Both the position numbers and the translations under genes were made by a program. Shown piece after piece: positions 12,049-21,398 of a stretch of 42,520 nt of DNA. The stretch's first letter is position 1; each line of letters starts with the position of its first letter. A model generated the notes under the pieces. That model saw nothing but the letters and a program-made list of their open reading frames with translations, ran no database searches and was not told the origin of the DNA. The DNA is from Vitrella brassicaformis (lineage: Eukaryota; Sar; Vitrellaceae), in contig CDMY01000117.1 in the NCBI GenBank assembly GCA_001179505.1, positions 109,220-151,739 of the forward strand, read 5' to 3'.

Positions 12049-12693
12049 TTACTTATTGTTGATCTCGACCTTGCCCGTGAGGTCGTACATCTGTTTCTTC
12101 CACCCCGTCAGCTGATCGGCCGCCTGCCTGGCCTCAATCATGAGCTGCTGATGGTCCTTCTTGAGCGGGTTGAGCAGCCTGTGGCTTCGGATGTGGTGGC
12201 CCACCTTCCAGCTCGCCGCGTACTGCTGCATCCTCTCCCGCACCCGCACCGGCTCCAGGTAGAGCAGGTGCACCAGCATGTAGATGAGCGAAAACTCGGC
12301 GAACAGCTGCAGCGTCTCGGCGTTGTGGTCCGCCTCGCCCACCTGCTTGAACAGCTTCTCGAAATAGTCGCCCCACAGAAACACGATGTTCTCGCCCAGC
12401 GGATTCGACCCCGCGCCGGGCGGCGCAATGAGAATCGGGCCGCCCATCGCCGCGACACCGGTTAGGCCAACGCCGCCCTGGGCAGTGAGATCACCATGAG
12501 GTAGATCTTGCTGCAGGCCGTCTGCTGTGCGTAGGGCGGCAGGTGTGGCGCTGTCGATGCCGTGAAATGAGGCCGAGAGGGGACGGGCTGAGGGGGGAGG
12601 GGTGGACAGCGACGTGAAGAAGCGGCATGAAGCGCCTGCAGCACGGAGGCGGGGAACAGAGGAACGCAGCAGACGCTGCGACAACATCGTCAT
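12049..12693 (-). CDS. Small probable mitochondrial protein, family unknown
   Basis: Single-exon frame of 214 residues; the only intronless gene in the window. I chose the ATG at 12693; the frame is open a little further upstream but only from a GTG. The N-terminus (MTMLSQRLLRSS, Arg/Ser/Ala-rich, almost no acids) is typical of a mitochondrial presequence. A Pro/Ser/Gly linker follows, then a conserved-looking body with one hydrophobic helix (LFAEFSLIYMLVHLLYL, about 130-150) and a basic amphipathic C-terminal third ending KVEINNK. This shape (presequence, one membrane helix, charged tail) suits an accessory subunit of a respiratory complex or ATP synthase, but I do not recognise the family and assign no function. 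Its start is only 56 bp from the RIT1 start on the other strand. Confidence 0.75.
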   Translation of the reverse strand: MTMLSQRLLRSSVPRLRAAGASCRFFTSLSTPPPSARPLSASFHGIDSATPAALRTADGLQQDLPHGDLTAQGGVGLTGVAAMGGPILIAPPGAGSNPLGENIVFLWGDYFEKLFKQVGEADHNAETLQLFAEFSLIYMLVHLLYLEPVRVRERMQQYAASWKVGHHIRSHRLLNPLKKDHQQLMIEARQAADQLTGWKKQMYDLTGKVEINNK

Positions 12694-12749
12694 CCGCTTC
12701 ACCTCCCGTCTGCAAGCTTAGCTGCGGATGGTTTGTTTGAGCTTGCGAG
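12694..12749. promoter_or_regulatory. 56-bp divergent promoter, mitochondrial gene / RIT1
   Basis: Very short gap between opposed start codons. Each gene has its own sense-oriented motif: AGCTTGCA on the minus strand (12718-12711) 17 bp before the minus ATG, and AGCTTGCG on the plus strand (12740-12747) 2 bp before the plus ATG. Transcription may start within or at these motifs; that is inference. Confidence 0.55.
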
Positions 12750-15487
12750 ATGATGCCGAATGAAATGTGCTGCTTAAGTTCTGACGGCAGCTACAGATCT
12801 CTGGCAAGGCAAGTATGGCGAGAGGAGGAAGGAGTGCTGAACCGGCTGAGAAGCATTCATTGGGATGCGCAGTACGTGCAAGTGAGCGCTGCACTTAAGG
12901 ATAAAATGCACAACACAGATCACATGAAGGTAGCAGCGGGCAGCAAGCAGCCGGAGCTGTTGTGTGAGTTTCAGGGTGAGAGAGCGATGATGATGACCAC
13001 TGCTGACGCGGATATGCCCATGAACGCTGCTGTGCTGTTCAGACGCCCTTGTGGACATTCCTCACGAGCTCTCCAGCCGTGCAGGCTTGCCAGCTGATGC
13101 GGTGTCTGATCTGGCGACGGCGGTCAACCGGCGGTGTGGACTCTGGTACTGCCAGGTCAGAGGCACAAGGAAACGATGCAATATGGCGGACCTGCTATGT
13201 GTTGTGTGTGTGTTTGTGTGCAGTCGTATGACGCCGTGTGTCACTTCAAGTCCACAGACGGCCACCCCTACAATGTCACGTTCAGCGCTACCAGGTGGGC
13301 TGGTGGACGGGCAAGGATAACGCGGCGAGGGCCCGCTGCAATGCAGTGCAGTACAAAGAAGTGTGTGGGCTGGGCTGTGTGCCTGCAGGCTGAATCTCGG
13401 TCTGCTGGAGGTGATTGTGGAGCGGCGGGGCACCGTCATTGTCGATAGGTGTGTGCCCGACCGACCGACAGCAACTGAATCGCTGCCAATCAATTGTATT
13501 GATTGATGTTGAATCAATCGTGTTTCCTTCCGTTTGTCTGTCCTCCCGGTGCATTGCATCTGATCTGCATCGCATCGCAGCACCAAGAAGGGTAGGGTGT
13601 GGTGTGGTGTGACCAAGGCACACAACACAGGAAATTAAGCACACGCAAGCCCCTGCACTCTCTCTGTTGCTGCTCTGCTCCATCCCATCACACAGGCAAG
13701 CGGTATCCGGATGCGCTGGTCCGCACCGTCCCTGTGTGGTGTGCCGTTGTCAACCGGCTGCTCTTCCCACAGCGGTTGACACGAGAGATGCGCGAGCTGC
13801 CGATCTGGATACCACCAATGGGTGCGTGAGGGAAATGAGGCTGGCAGGGGGGAAGGCCACACGAGCACCGAGAATGCATCAGCATGTGGATGGTTTTGCA
13901 GAGCGTGAGCACATCTGGAGGCATCTCGATGAGTATGTCAACACACTGCGGACAAGTACGTGAGGAGTCCTGCATGCCATGCGCACCACGTCACGTCTCA
14001 TGCACTGCACTACCATACTACCATGCCATCGAGTCTTTGCTCGTGTCTGTTGCAGTCGCGCCCGCTGATGTGCTGACGAAGATGCGAGAGCGAGTCAGGT
14101 GCGGCGAATTGACAGAGATGTGCGTCATCGACCTAACTTGTCCCTACCTACTGTCTTTCTCCCCGTGCCATGCCATAGGTGTCCCCTTCAGCCCTACTGG
14201 CTGTGTCCAGGGCAGCCGCTGGAAGGCCCGTCGGCCCCCCCAGATGGCACCACGCCCCAGCCGTATCCAGTGGTGTGTCTGTGCGCCTCTTCATCGGCCG
14301 CACCAGACGTCGTCCAAATGCAATCCGGACACAGGTCAGATATCCACACAACAACACAAGAGTCTTAAGAAGACACATTCACCGATTCGATGTGTCCATG
14401 TGCGTTGTGATGTGTGTGTGGGTGCAGTTGGTGCTACGTGCAAGGGGCGGCCGATGACGAGGAGTACTGGGGCAGTGGACTCACACCTGACCTTTTCTGG
14501 TCGCACGCCGATGTCCTGCTGGCATGCTCAACCAACGCCCAGTGCGAAGCCCTCGTCCGCTCCCTCACCCGGCCATCTGCCACCGACACCCCATCCGACC
14601 CTCTCTCCTTCCCGCCATTCGACGTCTTTATCAGCGATCGGTGCTCTGTCCGTGTCGGCCCCTTCAGTTGGGCGAGGGAGCAGCTGCAGCTGACGACCTC
14701 GGCTGACACAGCATCGACGGACACCGGCGTTATTCCCGTGGTGAATGTGAGCGTGAGGAGTCTGCTGGGGACCGACGGCGAGGGGCGGGAGCTGTGGATG
14801 CCCTGTGTGCCGAGTAAGAAGCCCAAGGACCCCAAGCAGTGGAGTTTGGTGCTGGGGAGGTTTCTGGCGAGGTGTGAGGGGTGGCTCAGGCGTTCCGGGC
14901 ACGTGGTCATACCGGTAGACACGAGACACAGCAACGCAACGCACCCATTCACTTCACGGCACCTGGCTAAACTAGATGTGCTCGCTGTGCCTATCGATTC
15001 AGATGACGGCCTGCAGCAGCGACGAGTACATGAGCGTCGCCTTCCTGACCCTCGCCACCCTCCTGTCAGGATGGGCCGCACACGGCAGCACCCTACCCGC
15101 ACCAACACGAGATCAGCCGTCTCGTCAGGGTGACAGAGAAGGAGGCACTGATGACGACCAGGCCGAGGAGGCGGGCGCACCACCGCCGCCCGCAGCGTGC
15201 CATGGGGCCTTGCCGCGCATCACCAAAGTCGACATACGGCGAGCGCTGGCGCATCTTGAGGTGGGAAATAATGCAGGCGGTGGGAAGGAAGAACCGCGCA
15301 TTCATGTTGTTTGTGCCTGTGTTTGTGTGTTTGTGTGCAGAGCCATTGGCCGTCCATCGGGTCGTGGGATGGCGCTTGTGTGCCTCGGCTGAATGTACCG
15401 CGCTTCCTGCACAATCAGCTGACGGGATACTTCAACACTCCCTTCATGATCCATGAGGGCCGCTGGGCTGGGGGTGGGTTTGTGTGA
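12750..15487 (+). CDS. RIT1: Initiator tRNA 2'-O-ribosyl phosphate transferase (RIT1)
   Basis: Adds a 2'-O-ribosyl phosphate to position 64 of initiator tRNA-Met, using phosphoribosyl pyrophosphate, which keeps the initiator out of elongation (known from yeast RIT1). Twelve exons: 12750-12975, 13043-13155, 13224-13294, 13389-13448, 13581-13591, 13696-13821, 13902-13955, 14056-14098, 14179-14334, 14428-14914, 15003-15260, 15341-15487; 583 residues. Family blocks visible: REEEGVLNRLRSIHWDA at the N-terminus, LWYCQSYDAVCHFKSTDGH, TRLNLGLL, IVDSTKKGKRYPDALVRTVP (about 154-175), and WCYVQGAADDEEYW before LTPDLFW. The C-terminal part (about 450-583) fits the phosphatase-like domain of RIT1. Length is near that of the yeast enzyme. 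Exon 5 is only 11 nt and lies in the DSTKKGKR motif. A direct repeat overlaps the stop codon. Confidence 0.9.
13581..13591 (+). other. RIT1: 11-nt microexon in RIT1
   Basis: CACCAAGAAGG is flanked by ...CGCAG and GTAGGG. It supplies the end of Ser plus Thr-Lys-Lys and the first base of Gly in the family motif DST(K/R)(K/R)GKR. Skipping it would shift the frame and remove a conserved motif. Confidence 0.85.
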
Positions 15488-15531
15488 GCTCTGCGGCATC
15501 AATGGGATTTGTGTGAGCTCTGCGGCATCAA
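15479..15531 (+). repeat. Direct 24-bp duplication over the RIT1 stop
   Basis: Two identical 24-bp copies begin at 15479 and 15508 (period 29). The first copy contains the last codons and the TGA stop of RIT1; the second lies in the 3' UTR. It looks like a recent small tandem duplication. Confidence 0.85.
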
Positions 15532-15960
15532 ATCAATAGGTGTGTAAGAGCGCAGCGCGTGTGGGGGTTTGGATTTTGTACGTATGAGTCAGTAACTGCT
15601 GGGCCGTTCCTTTCGCGTCTGTGCTTTGTTTTGTGGTGTGGTGTGGACTCGCGTAATGAATCCCATTGAATGCACACACACATGGACATGACATCGATAG
15701 GTCGACCACAAATCAGACCACTCATCTCATAAACGATGCATGCATGAGCCCTCCCTCCCATCGCCCTCTCAGTCTAATCAGCTATGCACACAGAAGCTAA
15801 GCTAGCAGCACACGGGGGAGTGTGCGCGTGGGTCGCCAGGCCGGTGGCCGCAAGTCGCTCACTAAACCTGACCAAACATGCCGACCACACCACACCACAT
15901 CCCACCGACTACCTCACCATTTGTTCCATCGCCCCAACTGTGTGTAGCTGACTGACTGAC
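15488..15960. other. Tail-to-tail gap, RIT1 / MYND gene
   Basis: 473 bp that should contain the two 3' UTRs. No coding exon, RNA gene or larger repeat was seen, apart from the second copy of the 24-bp duplication. Confidence 0.6.
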
Positions 15961-17700
15961 CTACGGGGGCCCCGCATCGATGAGTGCCTGGATGTGGGGC
16001 GCGTACTGCGCATTGAGGGACGCCAGCTCCTCTGCCATGCGGTTGAGGTTCGCCTCGCTGGTGCCGAGCAGTCGCGCAATCGTCCGGCTCATTAGCTTCA
16101 TCATCTCACAGGGGTCACGGTGCGCCGGGTGGCGGTGGGCTTGGATGTTCGAGAGCTCGAGGACAACGGTTGCTTTCTCTGTGATCTTGTTGCACATCTC
16201 CACAGGCATATCAACAACCGCCTGCTGCAATGTGGCGCTGAAGGTGAGAAGTCTCGCGCCCACGTAGGTGAAGAGGTGATTGCGGACGAGGTCGGTGAAG
16301 TCGAGGGCCTTCTCGATCAGCTCACGCTTGACGTTGGGGGCACGCAGACGCCTCTGGACAGGTAGGAGAGAAAGACGGCCATGCGATGCGTGTGTGCTAT
16401 ATGGGTAGGTGTGTGTTGGTGCGTACGCTGGTGCCGCAATGCTGGTGGATGGCCACCGTCTTGATGTCTTGTGTGTCCACAATGGCCACGATGCGCCTCC
16501 TCCACTCCTCAGGCGACAGGTACTGAACCAGGCTGAGGGGATCTGAGTATGTGTCTGGGCCCCCCAGAAGATACATCCCGGGGCCGAGGACAGCGACAAG
16601 GGCCTCCTTCTGGCAGAAACACATACAAAAGCACAGGTGAGCGTGTGTGACTGTTGTCCCCTCCTCGTGCGTTCATTCATTCTTGCCTTACTTACCATGG
16701 CCGACTCGCAGACGCTCCCAACGGTTGGCATGAAGAACCACCCCCCATCGCCCACCACACAGCTGCTCTTCCACCAAAACAGCGGACCAACCTCACTCAG
16801 GTCGCACTCGATGAGTGGGTTGGGCAGCAAGCGGCCGTGCGACTCGCGCACACACACCTCGATGGCATGCGTCACAGTGGCCTTGACGCGCTCCATCACA
16901 GCCGGCAGCTTGTGGGAGGGAAGGGGTAGAGGGGTGCCCGGCTCAGCGACACGGGCCATGTTGAAGACTCTGTACACGACGAACTTGCCCGTGGGGTCGA
17001 GGGTGGTGGCGCAGGGTGGGGTCAAGGGGGGTTGGGTGCCGTCGCAGGAGGCGCTAGAGAGGGCCACGACGCAGCAGAGGGTGTCGTTGTAGCGTCTCGT
17101 GTTTAGGTGCAGGTGGCGGCTGTGTGGGGGGGTTTGAGTTCTGCTGAGCACCTCCTGGATGATCTTGGTCTGCCCGCGGGCTAGCACCCGCTGGAACTCG
17201 CCCTCATCCATGTAGCCGAAGAGGTGCATGATGGCCGCCCGGCAGGACCGCAGCGCCGACTGAGACTCCTCCGACATGAGGTCGCCCATTTCCTTGCAGT
17301 GGTACTTATGGCGGGCGTCCCAGTCGCTCGCCCGGCACTCCTCGCTGCAGTAGATGACGACGTCGCAGTCGCTGCAGGCAAACATGGTGTCCTCCTGGTC
17401 CACCTTGCCGCAACAGACGCACACGCACCGGGCGGATGCGGTGGTGGGGCTGGCGGTGCTCGCGCTGGCGGCGAACTGGCGAGGACAGGTGTGTTTGTGG
17501 CCGCTCTTCCAGTCCTGCCGCTGGTGGGCCTGCATTGCACCACACAAGCATAGCACAGCACATGCCAGCCAGCGATGCGGTGCAGCGGTGTTCCTCTTCT
17601 CTACCTTGCAGCAGTAAAAGCGGGCCTTGCACAAAGAGCACCGCTGCTCCGTGATCTCGCCGCACACCGCACAGGGGCCCGACAGATCTCCCGATGACAT
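15961..17700 (-). CDS. Double MYND zinc-finger protein
   Basis: MYND fingers bind proline-rich partner proteins, commonly in transcription or chromatin complexes. Four exons, all phase 0: 17700-17605, 17529-16696, 16609-16427, 16353-15961; 501 residues. Finger 1: C10, C13, C21, C24, C30, H34, H43, C47; His replaces the usual Cys at 34, and intron 1 falls between C30 and H34. Finger 2 is classical: C69, C72, C84, C87, C93, C97, H106, C110, with YCSEEC and DW. The remaining ~390 residues have no domain I know. They include a WWKSSCVVGDGGWFFMPTVG stretch, which could be a small sensor or protein-interaction fold, and a helical C-terminus rich in Leu/Ala. No SET domain motif is visible, so it is probably not a SMYD methyltransferase. 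Head-to-head with the F-box-like gene. Confidence 0.85.
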   Translation of the reverse strand: MSSGDLSGPCAVCGEITEQRCSLCKARFYCCKVEKRNTAAPHRWLACAVLCLCGAMQAHQRQDWKSGHKHTCPRQFAASASTASPTTASARCVCVCCGKVDQEDTMFACSDCDVVIYCSEECRASDWDARHKYHCKEMGDLMSEESQSALRSCRAAIMHLFGYMDEGEFQRVLARGQTKIIQEVLSRTQTPPHSRHLHLNTRRYNDTLCCVVALSSASCDGTQPPLTPPCATTLDPTGKFVVYRVFNMARVAEPGTPLPLPSHKLPAVMERVKATVTHAIEVCVRESHGRLLPNPLIECDLSEVGPLFWWKSSCVVGDGGWFFMPTVGSVCESAMVSKARMNERTRRGQQSHTLTCAFVCVSARRRPLSLSSAPGCIFWGAQTHTQIPSAWFSTCRLRSGGGASWPLWTHKTSRRWPSTSIAAPAYAPTHTYPYSTHASHGRLSLLPVQRRLRAPNVKRELIEKALDFTDLVRNHLFTYVGARLLTFSATLQQAVVDMPVEMCNKITEKATVVLELSNIQAHRHPAHRDPCEMMKLMSRTIARLLGTSEANLNRMAEELASLNAQYAPHIQALIDAGPP

Positions 17701-18075
17701 GGTGACGACGGCTCAAAGCAGGGAGAATGGCGACCAACACGTCCGGCGGCTGCAATGCTGGGTAGGAAGGGAAGAGCGGTGGGGCGCAGAGCGGTCGGTC
17801 GGGTCTGCCGTGGTGCTCTGGACTCACAAAAAGATGCAAAAAGCCGCCTCACGAGAACTGAGCTCGCAGTCAGATGCTGAGCTTGCAGAGAGCGAAACCG
17901 AACTGGCGATGATTGGCGTTCCAGTTGGCGCTTCTACGGCGATGAAGCAAAAATGACGAGGTAACGGGAGTAGCGGTGATCTGTGTGGAGCGGGCGATGG
18001 AGGGAGTGTCGTGTGTCCGCTGTGCTGTTCAGGTGTGTGTAGTTCTTGTCACTCACTCCCGAGTGGCCATCCGCC
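17701..18075. promoter_or_regulatory. Divergent promoter region, MYND / F-box-like gene
   Basis: 375 bp between opposed starts. It holds TGAGCTCGCA (octamer AGCTCGCA at 17871-17878) and AGCTTGCA at 17880-17887, almost back to back. An open frame at 17834-17956 begins with ATG but cannot be spliced in phase to the downstream gene, so it is treated as 5' leader. Confidence 0.5.
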
Positions 18076-20312
18076 ATGGCGGACACAGGTGGGCGGCCCG
18101 GGTGGGTGGGCTGGTGGCAATGGATGCACAGCAATGACGTTGAAGCGCATCGTGTGTTCTCTGCCGATTGTCGCTCTTTCAGATAACGTTGGTTTTGACG
18201 CGTTGGCCCAGGAGGCCATCGACACTCAGACGGTGAGCCGTGGCGCATCAGAACCGCTGCATGTGCCAGCCCTTCTGCATTGTGTTGTGTTGTGTTGTGT
18301 TGTGTATGTCTCTGGTTAGGAGAGCATTGGTGAGGCGTTGGGGAAGGTGCGAGGCCTCGTCAACCAGTTTGCGGAGTTTCAGGCGCAGGTCACACACACA
18401 CAAAGATAGCATCACATGGACACACACGAAGAGAGGCAGAGTGCACCTGGATTGTTTTCTCTCTCTGTGTGTTGTCTCTGCGTGTGCAGGCGCGAGAGTT
18501 GTTGGGTTTTCTGACTTCCAAGGTGCGCATCAGATTACACCACACCACTCGGACGCCAGAGAGCGGGCATGCATGGGCTGCTGCTCTCCTGCTCTCTCTC
18601 TCCCTCCGTCCGTGTGTGGGTGTGGGTGCGTACAGGACACGGTCCGCGATAGTCGTTTGCATCTGATTAATCGCGCCATCCACAATTTTACCGACGCGTA
18701 CCGGGCCTATGGCAAGGGCCTCTCGCGCATCGCAGGGGTGGCGGGGGTACGCTCCCATCCACACACACATACACACACTCCCATCCCAGAGAGAGAGGAA
18801 GGATCCATCTCTTTCCTCTCTCTCTCTGTGTGTGTTGGTTGTGTGTGGCTGCAGTTGGAGGGCCATGGCAAGACGTTCAAGCTGGTGAAGCGCGCTGAGC
18901 CGCCCAAGAAGAAACCGGGCTCATCGAAGAAGAAGAGAAAATCGGGCAAACAGGTCGGTCACGCCGCACCGACACATGAAGCGCACCAACACCGAACACC
19001 AATTCTTGTGTGTCGTGTGCCGTGTGCTGCCTGTGTGTGTGTGTGTGTGTGTGTGTGCAGGCTGCATTGCGACGTTCCCAGCAGCAGCAGCAGGGCCGCC
19101 CCGACCTCTTCTCGCTGCTGCCCGACGTGATTCGCGACAACCTGCTGCCCCTGCTGACCCCCTCGGACACCTGCTCCCTGGGCGCCAGCGCCGCATCGGT
19201 GGGAAGCAGCCAGGTGGGTGCCGCCGTCGCATCGGGCATCGACAAGTGCATCCGCACCGAGAACCTCGGCGACGTGCTGTCCTACTCCACCATCCGGGAG
19301 TCGACCTCCGCCCGCCGGTTCTCGCAGATGGTGCGGCTGCACTACGCGATGGAGAAGGGGGGCTGCTGGCGGCGGAGCGGGCACATGATCCGCGTCGCCA
19401 AGCACCACGGGTGGGTCAGGTCGCTGCCCATCGAGCTCACCCCCGCCAGCCTGGAGCGAGCCGGCACCAAGACTGAGATCGACCGGCGGTCCCCGATGTC
19501 GGCGGTGCAGCTGATGCTCTTCACCGACCGCCTCACGCGCAACGGGGCCAATGTGGAGCTGGACCAGAACCCGGTGTATCATGGCCTGGGTAAGCTCACA
19601 CATGGATGGATGGATGGATGGGTGGGTGGGCTGGGAGAGAGAGGGGATGCATTTGATTGTGTGTCATTTAAACGTTTGTGTGCAGGTGGCCAGGTGTTTG
19701 GTGGCGAGTATCGCATCGGCGGCAGGACGGTGCAGGACCTGACGAGCAGGGTGACGGGCTCCCTGCTGTCCAACGGCGACGCGGTGCCAGACTCGGGCGA
19801 GAAGCTCCTCGAGTGTAAGGGTAAGTGTATGTAAGTCTGTCCACTCCACCACACACGACAAACAACACAGTGACTCACTCTCTCTTGCTCTCCTTCCTTC
19901 CTGTCTGTCTGTCTGTCTGTCTGTCAGGTTCGGGCTACTACTACCAATCGCTGCACGACCCCATTTTCTGCCGGTGAATGGAATGCTCCATCCATCCATC
20001 CATCAGGGCCGCCTCACCGCCTCATGGCAACACGCCGTCCTCCGCATTCATCTCTCTCTCTCTCTCTCTCTTGTGTGTGTGTGTGTTGTGTCTTCTGCAG
20101 GGTGCAGAGTGACTGGGGACACAAGGTCGCGTCAACGGGTGAGATCTACCCGCGGGAGACCGCCCGCTTCAAACGCGTCGAAAAACTCAGCCAGTCGGGG
20201 CCGCTGTACAGCAACGCCTGGTCGACCCGCAGCAGCTGGCACTCGGTACACCCACCCACCCACACCACACACACAACCATGAGCCATGCACCGCACACAA
20301 TACATCTGCTTG

Positions 20313-20352
<40 letters not shown>

Positions 20353-20596
20353 TTGTGTGCAGGTGGTTCGCCATCTGACGCTGTACGGGCACGAGAAGGA
20401 CGACGAGTTCACTGTGCATCTGCGGATCACGGCCATCAAGGAGGGCCACGTGGAGGTGTCGCTGTGCACCACAGAGCCCGCCCCGCACACACGGGCCATC
20501 GCCAAGGCGTACGAGAAGATGGGCGAGGAGGAGGTGATGCTCATCTTCGGCAAGGAGGGCATAGTGGCCGGTGGAGACGACCTCAGACACAACTGA
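18076..20596 (+). CDS. Unknown protein with F-box-like motif
   Basis: Eleven exons: 18076-18088, 18183-18232, 18320-18388, 18490-18522, 18636-18746, 18855-18953, 19061-19589, 19686-19820, 19928-19973, 20101-20245, 20363-20596; 487 residues. The first exon codes only MADT plus one base; this start is chosen because it is the only ATG that joins exon 2 in phase (MADTDNVGFDALAQEA). Residues 5-95 look helical and may form a coiled coil. A Lys-rich stretch (about 105-125, nuclear-signal-like) follows. Then comes DLFSLLPDVIRDNLLPLL (about 140-160), which resembles the first half of an F-box (SKP1-binding). The C-terminal half (RTENLGDVLSY, VYHGLGGQVFGG, VVRHLTLYGHEKDDEFTVHL) has alternating beta-like patterns that I do not recognise. 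An SCF ubiquitin-ligase role is possible but unproven. Confidence 0.8.
19032..19057 (+). repeat. (TG)13 at a splice acceptor
   Basis: This dinucleotide run occupies the place of the polypyrimidine tract directly before the CAG acceptor of exon 7 of the F-box-like gene. Similar (TG)n-CAG acceptors occur throughout the window. Confidence 0.85.
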
Positions 20597-21398
20597 GGTG
20601 GGCGGATGCCTAACGTAGTCAACAGGTGGGCGGATGGGGTGGGTGGCTGAAGAAGATAATGGCTATCACATAAAGGCGATCTGTGTGTGTGTGTCTGTGT
20701 GTGGGTGTGTGCGCAGTGGAGTAGACGTTGGAGACGGCGGTTGGCACCCCCTGTTTGCTGGCTAATTCTTGGGTGTGAATGAGAGTGAGAGTGCGTGTGG
20801 CGATAGGTGAAGACGTCCCTGCCCCTGCGTGGGTGGGTCACACTGTGTGTTGCTCTGTCTGTTTAAGAAGCCAGCCCCCCCTCCCCATCCCCCCCAGTCT
20901 GTGTGCTGCTGCTGGATGCATCATCCCATCTGTCCCATCCGTCCAGCCATCGATCCATCCATCCATCCATCCATCCATCCATCCGCGGATGGGATATATG
21001 CCCTTTCATGTGTCCCCATGTGCATGTGCTGCATGTGCGGACCTTTTATCCATTGGTTCGTCTGGTTGGTCGCCGATGGAGGCATCCCATCCATGTGTGC
21101 GTTGATGCATCCAATGAATGACACGGACTGAATTCAGGTCCATCCTTCCTAAGACGTTTTTGCCCATCCACATCCGCACGCAGAGCCTTTCTTTGTTCAA
21201 GTGCAGTGCAGGCATTCACGCCACACTACGGGCAAGCCAGCCACTTTTGAGTCAAAAAAGCTCGCAGGCGCGGCGAGTAAACGTGCTTCCCAGTTTGGAA
21301 AGACCATCCACTCAGATGGCCTGACCTTGGCCCCGCAGGCTAGCAACGCTCTACCCCTCATACTACCCATCATACATACCAACGTTCTGACGTCCGCG
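20597..21398 (+). promoter_or_regulatory. Spacer with promoter of the TMEM184-like gene
   Basis: 802 bp between two genes on the same strand. It contains an (ATCC)8 repeat at 20953-20984 and the AGCTCGCA octamer at 21259-21266, 132 bp before the downstream ATG. The downstream frame is open upstream to 21201, but that part looks like leader. No RNA gene was recognised. Confidence 0.5.
20953..20984 (+). repeat. (ATCC)8 microsatellite
   Basis: Eight perfect ATCC units in the intergenic spacer. Shorter copies of the same unit occur at many introns and spacers in the window. Confidence 0.9.

Noticed and set aside
12694-12702. Start of the mitochondrial gene at 12702
   Set aside because: The codon is GTG; the ATG at 12693 leaves a complete presequence.
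17834-17956. Upstream ATG frame as first exon of the F-box-like gene
   Set aside because: A TGA precedes the only usable donor in the needed phase; the 13-nt exon at 18076 joins perfectly.
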